A DNA stretch of 64,000 nucleotides from a bacterium (GTDB lineage: Archaea > Nanoarchaeota > Nanoarchaeia > Woesearchaeales > UBA10216), in assembly GCA_024206195.1 (NCBI GenBank), contig JAAGZO010001228.1:22755-86754 (forward strand), given 5' to 3'. Position 1 is the stretch's first letter. Each line of letters starts with the position of its first letter. The notes under the pieces are model-generated. The model saw only the letters and a program-made list of their open reading frames with translations. It had not been told where the DNA came from and searched no databases. Below are positions 34,011-42,761 of this stretch, one piece after another. The translations under genes were made by a program, and so were the position numbers.

Positions 34011-37000
34011 ATGTCCACTATACAACGTAACAGCTTCTTTGTACTTTGTCTATTCCTTTTCATTTTTTCTTGTCAGGTTTCTGCCAGTCCAACCCTGCTT
34101 ACAGTGACAAGCAGCGAATTGACAATTGGTTTTGATAATGCAATGTTATTCTCTGCAGATTGGGTGCATAATAGTAGCACTGTACGGTTGTTGATAGCAA
34201 ACAATGCTAATTTTACAGACTGCAATTACGCTGTAACAAGTGGTTGCTTGTGCTATTCAGCTGGTGAAACAGAAAATCAGAGCAATTGCACTTACTTAAT
34301 ACCTCCTTTGACTACAAACATTTCCTGGTATGCTCAAATATGTGATGAAAACGCAGTGTGCGATAATTCTGACACAAGTTTGGGAGAAGAAGACACCATT
34401 TTTTGGAATAAGAGGTTTGACTCTAACTCAGGAGGTAGTGATTCTGCAACAGATGTTGCTGTTGATAGCGAAGGTAATGTTTACATTGTAGGAACTGGAG
34501 AGAACCTTCTTAACGATGCATCGGGCACAGATTGGTGGTTGAAGAAGTATACTTCGAACGGAACAGAAGACATTGTTAACTGGAATAAGTCCTTTGATGG
34601 TTCTTTAGGAGATGATATCCCTTTTTCAGTTACTGTTGATGACACTAATGTTTATGTTGTAGGTAGTGCAGAGGAGCTGGTTAGTGATTCCTCTGGTTCT
34701 GATTGGTGGTTGAAGAAGTTCTCTACATCTGGTGTTGAAGATACCGCTAACTGGAATAAATCAATTGACAGTTCAGGGGATGGTGAGATTGCTTATTCTG
34801 TTGATATTGATAGTTCGGGTAATGTTTATGTCGTAGGATACGGTTTAGACCTTATCAGCGATTCCTCGGGTAATGATTGGTGGGTGAAGAAGTTTTCTAG
34901 TGATGGTGTTGAGGACATTTCTAATTGGAATAAGTCTTTTGATGGTGCTGGAGGTAGTGATACTGCTTCTTCTGTTGTTATTGATAATGATTATGTTTAT
35001 GTTGTGGGTTTTGCATATAATCTTTATAATGGCTCATCTTATGATGATTGGTGGTTGAAGAAGTTTTCCAGTGATGGTGTTGAAGATACTGTTAACTGGA
35101 ATAAGTCATTCAATAGTTTTGCAGGCAGTGATGTTGCTTATGGTGTTGATGTTGATAGTTCTGGTAATGTTTTTGTAGTAGGAAACGGCGTGAATCTTAT
35201 CTCTGGTTCATCAGGTACTGATTGGTGGTTGAAGAAGTTTTCTTCTGATGGTGTTGAGGATGCATCTGGCTGGAACAAGACCTTTGATGGTTCAGGAGGA
35301 AGTGATTCTGCAGCTGCTGTTGTTGTTGATGTTGATGGCAGTGTTTACATTTCAGGAAATGCAGAGAACATTGTAACTGGCACATCTAGTACTGATTGGT
35401 GGTTGAAGAAGTTTTCTTCTGATGGTGTTGAGGATGCCTCCAGTTGGAATAAAACCTTTGATGGCTCAGGATTCCTGGACCAGTTGTTTTCTTCTACTGT
35501 TGACGAGAATAGTAGTGTTTACGTTGTAGGGTGTGAACTGTCAACTGTTTCCTTTAGTCTGGATTGGAGGATTAAGAAGTATACGCACAGCCTTTTTTCA
35601 GGAAACCTAACAGATACTTTGCCTCCGCTTTCTGAAATCATCTCACCACAGAATGGTAGCGAGGTCAGCGGTACTATAAAAATATCTGTTTCTGCAGAAG
35701 ATGTTTTTGGTATTGCTAATGTTTCCTTTTTTAATTCAACCCACTACTTAGGATACGATACAACCCCGGATAGCAATGGATATTACTCATATTTGCTGTG
35801 CACAGTCGGCTCTTGCGCAGATAATAATCTGACAATAAGGGCTGTTGCCTATGACTATGCAGGAAATAGCAATTCCAGTGAGATAAATGTGACAGTTAAT
35901 GTCACTTCAACCGTGGGTGCTTATCTAAACACAACAATAAATGTTGATGCAAACGTTTCAACCAATATCTCTGTAAACACAAGCACGCATACAAACATCA
36001 CACTGGAGCTGCAGTTGGCTTCAAGTGTTACAAATGCTTCAATTGCAATTTCAGAATTTAATGACACTACTGTTTCAGACCTGTCAATTCAGTCTTTGAA
36101 TACCTACATTGAGATTGAGACAAGCTCAGAAATTGAATCTGCGCTGGATTGGACTATTATCAGGGTTTACTACACAGATGATGAGTTGTCTAATGCAGGA
36201 GTGGACGAGGATACCTTGAGATTGTATTATTACAACGAAACATCTTCTGAGTGGGAGCCCTATGACCCTCCAAACGGTGGCGTGGTAACTTCAGAGAACT
36301 ATGTGTGGGGCAACAGTTCCCACTTTAGTTTTTATGGTGTAGGTGGAAAATTAATTAATGACCAGTCTTGCTCTTCTGATGTTCAATGTTCTTCTGGCAA
36401 TTGCTTGTACAGCATTTGCAAGCCGTCAGGTTATGAGTGTTATGATGACTCCCATTGTACAGGTTCTTGTTCAGATAATGTTTGCACCTCTACTCCAGCT
36501 GGTTCTTCAGGAGGCGGCTCTTATGGCGCAGGATTGACAATAGAAGAAAAACAAGAGGAAAAAAAGGAAGAAAAGAAAAAAGAAAAACAAGAGGAAAAAG
36601 AAGATCCTGAGCCAAAACAAAAGCACAAAGAAGAACCAAACCCAAAAATCCCAAAACACCTATTTGACATCAAATTAGAACTCGAAGAAACACGAATTCG
36701 CAATGCTAGCGAACTGGTTGCTTGGATTTATTTTGAAAATTTCGGTACAGAACCCACACCAATTAACATTACTTTATTTGTATTAGATGAATCAGGAAAC
36801 AAACTTGATAGCACGAGCGGGCATCTTACTGTTATAACCGAAGAGGTTGTTGCCGGGAAATTCGAGGATTTAGTCTTAGAACCTGGTAAATACACACTTG
36901 TTCTTGAGACACTTTACAATGTTGACGTAAAGGATGAATTCAAACAAGATTTTGAGGTTATAGACGCAAAAGATTTCGCACCGCTTGCTATGCTGTGGTG

Positions 37001-37289
37001 GATTCTGTTATTATATCCGCTTTATGTAGCATTTGTCTGGCAAGCTGTTAAAATAAAAAGGATTAAGAGCACAAGATCTGTAATTGGAGTGATAATCACA
37101 GGACTTCTTCTTGTGATAACTCTTGTACTTATGGTTATTAACATGATTTATGGCTTGCCTAGTTGGGTATTTTACTTATTGTGCAGTCTGATTAGTTTAT
37201 ATCTTATAGCCAGTTTTTTAACAGAAGAAATATTCATCCATGAAAAAGAAACTAGGGTAGTGGAACATAACAGGGGTGTTATCAAATGA
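34011..37289 (+). CDS. Large surface protein with a seven-repeat propeller and C-terminal membrane helices
   Basis: The 1092-residue protein has a signal peptide (FFVLCLFLFIFSCQVSA) and then, from about residue 132 to 526, seven SBBP-like repeats of about 56 residues. Each has WNKSFDG, GNVYVVG and DWWLKKFSSDGVED, and together they predict a seven-bladed beta-propeller. Next come Ig-like domains, a WEPYD/FSFYG region like archaeal PGF-type surface proteins, a Cys-rich knot (CSSDVQCSSGNCLYSICK), a Lys/Glu linker, another Ig-like domain and three membrane helices near 1000-1080. Start ATG 34011 is preferred over TTG 33990. It leads a six-gene operon. Confidence 0.82.
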   Translation: MSTIQRNSFFVLCLFLFIFSCQVSASPTLLTVTSSELTIGFDNAMLFSADWVHNSSTVRLLIANNANFTDCNYAVTSGCLCYSAGETENQSNCTYLIPPLTTNISWYAQICDENAVCDNSDTSLGEEDTIFWNKRFDSNSGGSDSATDVAVDSEGNVYIVGTGENLLNDASGTDWWLKKYTSNGTEDIVNWNKSFDGSLGDDIPFSVTVDDTNVYVVGSAEELVSDSSGSDWWLKKFSTSGVEDTANWNKSIDSSGDGEIAYSVDIDSSGNVYVVGYGLDLISDSSGNDWWVKKFSSDGVEDISNWNKSFDGAGGSDTASSVVIDNDYVYVVGFAYNLYNGSSYDDWWLKKFSSDGVEDTVNWNKSFNSFAGSDVAYGVDVDSSGNVFVVGNGVNLISGSSGTDWWLKKFSSDGVEDASGWNKTFDGSGGSDSAAAVVVDVDGSVYISGNAENIVTGTSSTDWWLKKFSSDGVEDASSWNKTFDGSGFLDQLFSSTVDENSSVYVVGCELSTVSFSLDWRIKKYTHSLFSGNLTDTLPPLSEIISPQNGSEVSGTIKISVSAEDVFGIANVSFFNSTHYLGYDTTPDSNGYYSYLLCTVGSCADNNLTIRAVAYDYAGNSNSSEINVTVNVTSTVGAYLNTTINVDANVSTNISVNTSTHTNITLELQLASSVTNASIAISEFNDTTVSDLSIQSLNTYIEIETSSEIESALDWTIIRVYYTDDELSNAGVDEDTLRLYYYNETSSEWEPYDPPNGGVVTSENYVWGNSSHFSFYGVGGKLINDQSCSSDVQCSSGNCLYSICKPSGYECYDDSHCTGSCSDNVCTSTPAGSSGGGSYGAGLTIEEKQEEKKEEKKKEKQEEKEDPEPKQKHKEEPNPKIPKHLFDIKLELEETRIRNASELVAWIYFENFGTEPTPINITLFVLDESGNKLDSTSGHLTVITEEVVAGKFEDLVLEPGKYTLVLETLYNVDVKDEFKQDFEVIDAKDFAPLAMLWWILLLYPLYVAFVWQAVKIKRIKSTRSVIGVIITGLLLVITLVLMVINMIYGLPSWVFYLLCSLISLYLIASFLTEEIFIHEKETRVVEHNRGVIK
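34388..35590 (+). repeat. Seven tandem repeats encoding propeller blades
   Basis: Seven units of about 170 bases encode WNK-F-D ... DWWLKKFSSDGVED. Units three to seven share long near-identical DNA, for example gattggtggttgaagaagtt, which indicates recent expansion or gene conversion. Confidence 0.8.
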
Positions 37290-38218
37290 CGCAAGGTAAA
37301 ATGAAACTTAGAGCAATTGTGACTATACTTTTCTTTACGTTTGGACTGTTTGGAAGTATTGCAGGAGGATTGACAAATTATTATCATATGGAAAAAATCC
37401 TTTCAGATCAGGCCAATTATCATCTTGAGACTGCTGTGCAGTCCAGGGCGCATCATGTTACATATTTTTTGGATGATCTTAAGCATAGTCTTGAGATAGC
37501 GGCTACGCATAGTGATTTGTCGAATGATGAGTTAAGGGAGATTGTTGATATTAAGGAAAGTTTTGATGAGGTTTTTGTTTTGGATGGCTCTGGGAAGGTG
37601 GTTGCTTCTTCTGATGAGTCTCATCTTGGTTTGGATTTTTCTGATAGGGATTTTTTTGTTAATGGTAAAGATGTGACATTTATTTCCGAGGCTTTTTATT
37701 CTGAAATAACAAAGAAGCGTTCTATTGCGGTTTCTACGCCGCATTCTGGAGGTGTAATGGTTGCTAGGCTTCAGTTAGATGAATTTGATGAGATAACAAC
37801 TGACAGGACCGGTATGGGCGAAACAGGGGAAATCTATATGATAAACAAGGAGGCCAATTTGATTACACATTCCAGATTCATGAAAAACGAAATAATGGTT
37901 CAGGAAGTCAAAACAGAAAACGCAGACCATTGTTTGAAAATGTTAAAAGAGGGATCTGAAGCATATGTGATGAATGCACCAACTCAATCCTACTTAAGTT
38001 ACCTTGGTGAAACTGTTTTCGGAACACACATTCCAATTCCAGAAATAAAGGGGTGTTTATTGGCAGAACTCGATGAAGCAGAAGTAATTGGAATTTCAAG
38101 AACCAAATTTATCAAATCTGCGATTTTTGTTTCAATACTGACAATTCTTTTTATTAGTCTTGTGGGACTATCCTTTGGGAGAAAAATTGAATATAAATAT
38201 AGTGGGAGGCGAAAATGA
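37286..38218 (+). CDS. Membrane-anchored Cache sensor protein 1
   Basis: The 310-residue protein has an N-terminal membrane helix (IVTILFFTFGLFGSIAGG), an extracytoplasmic dCache-type ligand-binding domain (about 40-270) and a C-terminal membrane helix with a short basic tail. Cache hallmarks are FDEVFVLDGSGKVVASSDES, then RDFFVNGK and GGVMVARLQLDEF, and MGETGEIYMINKEANLITHS for the second lobe. There is no kinase, methyl-accepting or other output domain, so a partner must carry the signal. It overlaps the previous gene (ATGA) and the next. Confidence 0.78.
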   Translation: MTQGKMKLRAIVTILFFTFGLFGSIAGGLTNYYHMEKILSDQANYHLETAVQSRAHHVTYFLDDLKHSLEIAATHSDLSNDELREIVDIKESFDEVFVLDGSGKVVASSDESHLGLDFSDRDFFVNGKDVTFISEAFYSEITKKRSIAVSTPHSGGVMVARLQLDEFDEITTDRTGMGETGEIYMINKEANLITHSRFMKNEIMVQEVKTENADHCLKMLKEGSEAYVMNAPTQSYLSYLGETVFGTHIPIPEIKGCLLAELDEAEVIGISRTKFIKSAIFVSILTILFISLVGLSFGRKIEYKYSGRRK

Positions 38219-39510
38219 GATTAAGCATTTCTCTTGTAATCGTGCTTCTTTTTTCTTGTTTAATTATTTCCTTTGGGGCAACGTATTTTTATTATCAAAA
38301 TGGAGATGAAACCTTAACTGAACACACATGGTATCATCTTGAGACTGCTGCGCAGTCCAGGGCACATCATGTTACCTCCTTTTTGGATGATGTTCAGCAT
38401 AGTCTTGAGATAGCGGCTACACATAGTGATTTGTCGAATGATGAGTTAAGGGCAATTGCAGATATTGAGAAAAGTTTTGATGAGGTTTTTCTTTTGGATA
38501 GCTCTGGGAAAGCGGTTGCTTCTTCTGATGAGTCTCATCTTGGTCTGGATTTTTCTGATAGGGATTTTTTTGTTAATGGTAAAGATGCGACATTTATCAG
38601 CGAGGCTTTTTATTCTGAAATGACAAATAGGAGTTCTATTGCGGTTTCTACACCATATTCTGGTGGTGTTTTGTTCGCTATACTGCACTTAGATGAATTA
38701 AACAGAATAACAACAGACAGCACTGGCCTGGGTGACTCAGGGGAGATTTACATTATTGATAAAAAGGGGTATATGATTACTAAGTCCAGATTTACTGATG
38801 ATTCTGAGCTTAATCAGAAGGTCAGTTCTGTAAATGCAAAGCAGTGTTTGATGATTTTGGACATGAGCTTGCTGGAGCACCTAGAACCTACAACCTCAAA
38901 TTCATACGCTGATTACAGAGGAGAACAAGTTTTCGGGGTATTCATACCTATTCCTGAGATGCAGTGGTGTTTACTTGCAGAAATCAATGAAGCAGAAGTC
39001 TCACAAAGAGTCAGAACTGAATATTTCAATAATCTTTTGGTTACTGCAATAGGTATAACATTCTTTGTTTGCTTACTTGGCTTTTTTATCGGGAAAAAAC
39101 TTGAACATGCATATATAAAGGAAAAAGAGGGAAGAACAAAAATTTGCGTTCCCTGTTTGTATATCTTTTTAATATCGCTTTTTTCTGTAGCTGTCTTTTT
39201 CTTGATTGTTATTTCTTTTTTCGACACCAGGGAAACTGTTAATATTTGGATGCACCTTCCTGATTTATTGTTCTTGTTTGTAGCTTCTATTACATTTGGG
39301 TATTCCTTGAAAATAAAGAGTGACATTGCAGCAAGGTTCATCAATCCAGGTGCAGGCTTACTTATACTTGCGAAGCTAATTGAAATTCCAGTTCAGGAAT
39401 ATAGTGCAAGCATCGTTTCATTAAGTGCAGTTTACTGGCTTCCTTCGTATTTGTTGATTTTTGCAGGATTCCTTTACATTCTATTTGCATTTAGGGAGGT
39501 TGTAAAATGA
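38215..39510 (+). CDS. Membrane-anchored Cache sensor protein 2 with extra helices
   Basis: The first 280 residues are a close copy of the preceding gene: HLETAAQSRAHHVTSFLDDV versus the same block there, then RDFFVNGKDATFISEAFYSE, and a second lobe LGDSGEIYIIDKKGYMITKS. A tandem duplication is evident in the DNA. After the second membrane helix the protein goes on with about four more helices (residues 310-431), which the first copy lacks. No output domain is present. Start overlaps the stop before it; a GGGAGGCG site precedes ATG 38215. Confidence 0.78.
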   Translation: MRLSISLVIVLLFSCLIISFGATYFYYQNGDETLTEHTWYHLETAAQSRAHHVTSFLDDVQHSLEIAATHSDLSNDELRAIADIEKSFDEVFLLDSSGKAVASSDESHLGLDFSDRDFFVNGKDATFISEAFYSEMTNRSSIAVSTPYSGGVLFAILHLDELNRITTDSTGLGDSGEIYIIDKKGYMITKSRFTDDSELNQKVSSVNAKQCLMILDMSLLEHLEPTTSNSYADYRGEQVFGVFIPIPEMQWCLLAEINEAEVSQRVRTEYFNNLLVTAIGITFFVCLLGFFIGKKLEHAYIKEKEGRTKICVPCLYIFLISLFSVAVFFLIVISFFDTRETVNIWMHLPDLLFLFVASITFGYSLKIKSDIAARFINPGAGLLILAKLIEIPVQEYSASIVSLSAVYWLPSYLLIFAGFLYILFAFREVVK

Positions 39511-39773
39511 ACTTAATTGCATACTCTTTGATTTACCTGATGTATGCAATTATTTCTATTTGGATCACGACGCGAATAATGATTGAGAATAAAAAAGTAT
39601 TCTCTTTCATGCCTTTTTTGATTGTTGGAGTATCTTTCTGTTTTTATTCCGTATTAATGTACTATGAGGTTTATGCTCATATGATCTGGTTTTTTGTAGA
39701 ACTTTCCTTTGGATTGTCCCTTTTGTGGATTTTCATAACTATAAGGAGGGGAAAATATGGATTTAACAAATAG
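39507..39773 (+). CDS. Small three-helix membrane protein of the Cache operon
   Basis: This 88-residue protein has three membrane helices (YSLIYLMYAIISIWITTR, FMPFLIVGVSFCFYSVLM, IWFFVELSFGLSLLWIFI) and a basic tail. A strong GGGAGGTT site precedes ATG 39507, which overlaps the previous stop. Similar in size and pattern to the pair at 1045-1610. Function unknown. Confidence 0.68.
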   Translation: MNLIAYSLIYLMYAIISIWITTRIMIENKKVFSFMPFLIVGVSFCFYSVLMYYEVYAHMIWFFVELSFGLSLLWIFITIRRGKYGFNK

Positions 39774-40230
39774 TATTGTACTAAGCACCTACTTTGTAGA
39801 TTATGTTCTTTTTATTACTCTAATTGGAATTTTTTTTGTAGAATATTTTAGGAGAGCAGGAAGCAATAAAAAGATGCTTCTTAGTTTTTTGCTTTTGTCA
39901 ATTGCAGGGCTATGTTACGTTGTCCTTTCTACGTATAGGTCCTTTTTCGGAAGCGCGTCTGAATTCTATTTTTTTGCAACATCAGCATTCCTGGTATTTT
40001 TGATCATCATTTTTTTAGTATTAGATTACGAACTGTGGAAACATAAGATTCACAAAAAATTATTAGTATTTTTTCAGTTTTTTGTTTTGATTTATTTTGT
40101 TTTTGAGATTATACAGAGCCTACACCGCCAAAACATTTTTAAGGTTATTATAGGATTAAATTTGATGACTGTTGTAGTCATATACTACATTTTACTTGTT
40201 AAATTCCTGATAGATACTTCAAAAAAATGA
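39757..40230 (+). CDS. Five-helix membrane protein of the Cache operon
   Basis: The 157-residue protein has five predicted membrane helices and short loops (YFRRAGSNKKM, WKHKIHKK), resembling the membrane input modules of histidine kinases but without any kinase part. It starts within the previous gene, overlapping by 17 bases, after AAGGAGGGG, so cotranslation is strong. It may join the Cache proteins in a membrane complex. No family recognised. Confidence 0.68.
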   Translation: MDLTNSIVLSTYFVDYVLFITLIGIFFVEYFRRAGSNKKMLLSFLLLSIAGLCYVVLSTYRSFFGSASEFYFFATSAFLVFLIIIFLVLDYELWKHKIHKKLLVFFQFFVLIYFVFEIIQSLHRQNIFKVIIGLNLMTVVVIYYILLVKFLIDTSKK

Positions 40231-40733
40231 GAAAAAAAAGAGGTTTGATGGTAGTTTTGTTAGTATTGATCCTCTTGTTATTCCCATCTTCAGTATCTGC
40301 TTTGAGCGCTGTTGTTCACGTTCCTGAGAAATACACAGAGACTACTGCAGGAGAAAGGGTTTATTTTGGGGTTGAAATTAAGTATCCGGAAAACCCTTCA
40401 AGAAAGGATTTAAGACTTAGTTATGAGATTTTAACAGAGGAAGGTGAGGTAGTTGCTCAGTCGAAAGTTCTGAAGGCTGTTGAAACCCAGGCGTCTTTTA
40501 TGGATTATCTTGTGATCCCCGAGAGTGCAGACAGCTGTTTATGTGACATTGTGGTTAAAATCAGTGATTATGATGTCCTGCAAGAAGAGGTTTCCACAAG
40601 CTTTAATATTTCTTCTGAGGATGACAATAAAATATTAACATATTTTTTGATACTCCTTGGAGTTATAATCCTGGTTGGATTGTTGGTTTTTTTTGAGGTG
40701 TATAGAATTAAGAAAGTGAAAAATCAGATATAA
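40227..40733 (+). CDS. Exported Ig-like protein with a C-terminal membrane helix
   Basis: The 168-residue protein has a signal peptide (MVVLLVLILLLFPSSVSA), an outside beta domain of about 110 residues (VVHVPEKYTETTAGERVYFG, then DLRLSYEILTEEGEVVAQ) like the NEW3/CARDB class of Ig folds, and a final membrane helix (ILTYFLILLGVIILVGLLVF). It is the last gene of the operon from 34011, overlapping the previous one by 4 bases. It converges with the permease gene, overlapping by 10 bases. Confidence 0.72.
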   Translation: MRKKRGLMVVLLVLILLLFPSSVSALSAVVHVPEKYTETTAGERVYFGVEIKYPENPSRKDLRLSYEILTEEGEVVAQSKVLKAVETQASFMDYLVIPESADSCLCDIVVKISDYDVLQEEVSTSFNISSEDDNKILTYFLILLGVIILVGLLVFFEVYRIKKVKNQI

Positions 40734-42652
40734 GCCATGCCTTCTCCGCGTACACCGTAAATGAATATCTTGTTCCACAAGAAGCTCTTTTTCCTTACAA
40801 CCCTTACAGAAAACCCGCATTCTCGGAATATGTTCTCAATTGCCTTGTTGCTTGACAGCCACTCAACATTGGGTATTAGATGGAATAGCTCGCTGTATTC
40901 CACAAAGCATATCTTTCCTCCTTCAGGCATTATTGCTGCCATTTCTTTCAGAACCTTTCTAATGTCTTGCAGATATCCAAGCATGCCTACAGAGACAACA
41001 ACATTGGCATATTTAACATCTGGATGTACTCGAATCATGTGTTCCTGGTCGTGAATTACCTCAAATTTTCCGTAGTTTCTGTCTTTGTTCTTCCACATGC
41101 GGTGCTCAACCCTTCGCTTGGTTATCTTTAGACTGTTTCTTGAGAAATGTGTTGCGTATACCTTTCCTTTTTGTCCAACAGCTTTTACCAGGTATTTTGT
41201 TAGTGTTCCAACTCCGCATCCAAACTCAAGGACTGTGCTGCCCCTTATGTCACCCATGAAAACCATTATTTCTCTTCTAAGGCTTCTTGGGAAGGTTATT
41301 TTTTCTCCAATAATGCCTGCAAAAGCAAACATGTCATTAACCTTGGTGATCATCTTAGGATCATAATATATCTCTACAAGGAAATAAAGAGGCACACCAA
41401 AGAAAACGAGCGATGCGCTAAGAGTTAAAAGGTTAAATGCATCCGCTTCTGTCATAAGCCATGCACCAATTATTCCAATAAAGAATAGCGAAGCAATAAT
41501 CGGTCCAATCATTCCAAGCGGAACCTTGAAAGGACGCGCAAGTTCTGGTTTTCTTATTCTCAGTACAGGGACTGCAAGAATAACAAGGAGATACATAATT
41601 AGTGCAAGAGGTACAAGTAAGCTTAGCAGTACTTGATAGCTTCCAAAGCCAAGAGCAAGGATTATTATGAGTATGACTGCCTGGAAAATAACTGCTTTGT
41701 GAGGAGTCTTGTATTTTGAGTGAACCTCTTTGAACTGTCCAAGGAAAAGCTTGTCACGTGCAAGTGCCATAACAAGTCTTGGCAGCGAAATAATTCCGCC
41801 TGCAGCAGAGCCAAGCAGCGTAAGGAATATGCCTATTCCAATTATGCTGCTTCCAATTTCACCAAAGAGTATGTTTGAAACAACAGAAACAGATGCATCT
41901 GTTTCTGCAAGTTGTTCCCAAGGGATTACACCAAGCATAACAACATATAGCAGCAGTCCAAGAATCGCAATCACTCCTGTTGAGATCAAAAGAACCTTTG
42001 GTATTACTTTTTCAGCATTCTTTGTCTCTTCTGCCAGGTACGCAACAGCTTCCCATCCAAAGTAGCCCTCTGCAATAAAAAAGAGTGCAACAAAGACTGC
42101 TTTTAATTCATGCGTGAAAAATGGAGTAAAATTTGCAGGGTTAATATGGAATACGCCCTTTGAGATGACCGCAACTATTACAGCTATTGTAAGAATTGCA
42201 AAGACAACAAGAGTAATGCCGCTTGCCTCTAAGCCCACATATGCGATGATATTAAGAACGATTATCAGGATAAGACTTGCAGCAAGTTTAATCGCAATGT
42301 CAGCTTCTGGAAGCAGATATTCCATTGCTGCTACAATCAGCACCATTGTTGTTATATTTCCAACAATCCAAGCAAGCCACCCAACAACAAAGGATGTTAA
42401 CCTGCCATAGGCCTGCTTACTAAACTCATAGACCCCTCCGCTTTTTGGAAACAGTGCTACTAGCTCTCCAAAGCATGCACTTATGTAGATTGCAAAAATA
42501 GAAAGTACGATCCACGCAATAATCACCAGGTTCCCGGAGTACTTGGATCCGATTGCAGCACCAAAGAACATTGCGCTGCCTGCAATCGAGCCAATAGCCA
42601 GGGCCATTATTGTCCAGACGCCTGCAGTTTTTTTCAGCTCTACTTCAGCCAT
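40724..42652 (-). CDS. Amino-acid permease (APC family) fused to a SAM methyltransferase
   Basis: Residues 1-420 form a 12-helix APC transporter: WTIMALAIGSIAGSAMFFGA near 14, with the unwound GSIAGSA substrate motif, and FPKSGGVYEFSKQAYG near 68. Residues about 455-642 are a class I methyltransferase: STVLEFGCGVGTLTKYLVK carries the SAM loop, GKVYATHFSRNSLKITKRR follows, and VVSVGMLGYLQDIRKVLKEM is the conserved later part. The frame is continuous with no sign of an assembly join. A leaderless start fits the minus-strand TATA (cttttatata). Such a fusion is unusual; the methyl acceptor is unknown. Confidence 0.85.
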   Translation of the reverse strand: MAEVELKKTAGVWTIMALAIGSIAGSAMFFGAAIGSKYSGNLVIIAWIVLSIFAIYISACFGELVALFPKSGGVYEFSKQAYGRLTSFVVGWLAWIVGNITTMVLIVAAMEYLLPEADIAIKLAASLILIIVLNIIAYVGLEASGITLVVFAILTIAVIVAVISKGVFHINPANFTPFFTHELKAVFVALFFIAEGYFGWEAVAYLAEETKNAEKVIPKVLLISTGVIAILGLLLYVVMLGVIPWEQLAETDASVSVVSNILFGEIGSSIIGIGIFLTLLGSAAGGIISLPRLVMALARDKLFLGQFKEVHSKYKTPHKAVIFQAVILIIILALGFGSYQVLLSLLVPLALIMYLLVILAVPVLRIRKPELARPFKVPLGMIGPIIASLFFIGIIGAWLMTEADAFNLLTLSASLVFFGVPLYFLVEIYYDPKMITKVNDMFAFAGIIGEKITFPRSLRREIMVFMGDIRGSTVLEFGCGVGTLTKYLVKAVGQKGKVYATHFSRNSLKITKRRVEHRMWKNKDRNYGKFEVIHDQEHMIRVHPDVKYANVVVSVGMLGYLQDIRKVLKEMAAIMPEGGKICFVEYSELFHLIPNVEWLSSNKAIENIFRECGFSVRVVRKKSFLWNKIFIYGVRGEGMAYI

Positions 42653-42761
42653 ATACTAAAAACAGAACAAGAGGTATATAAAAGTTATTAAAATGTCAGA
42701 ATTCCACCACTCTTTAGAATCAACCGCAAGGTTTTTATGTAGTCATAATTCCCTCCTCTGT

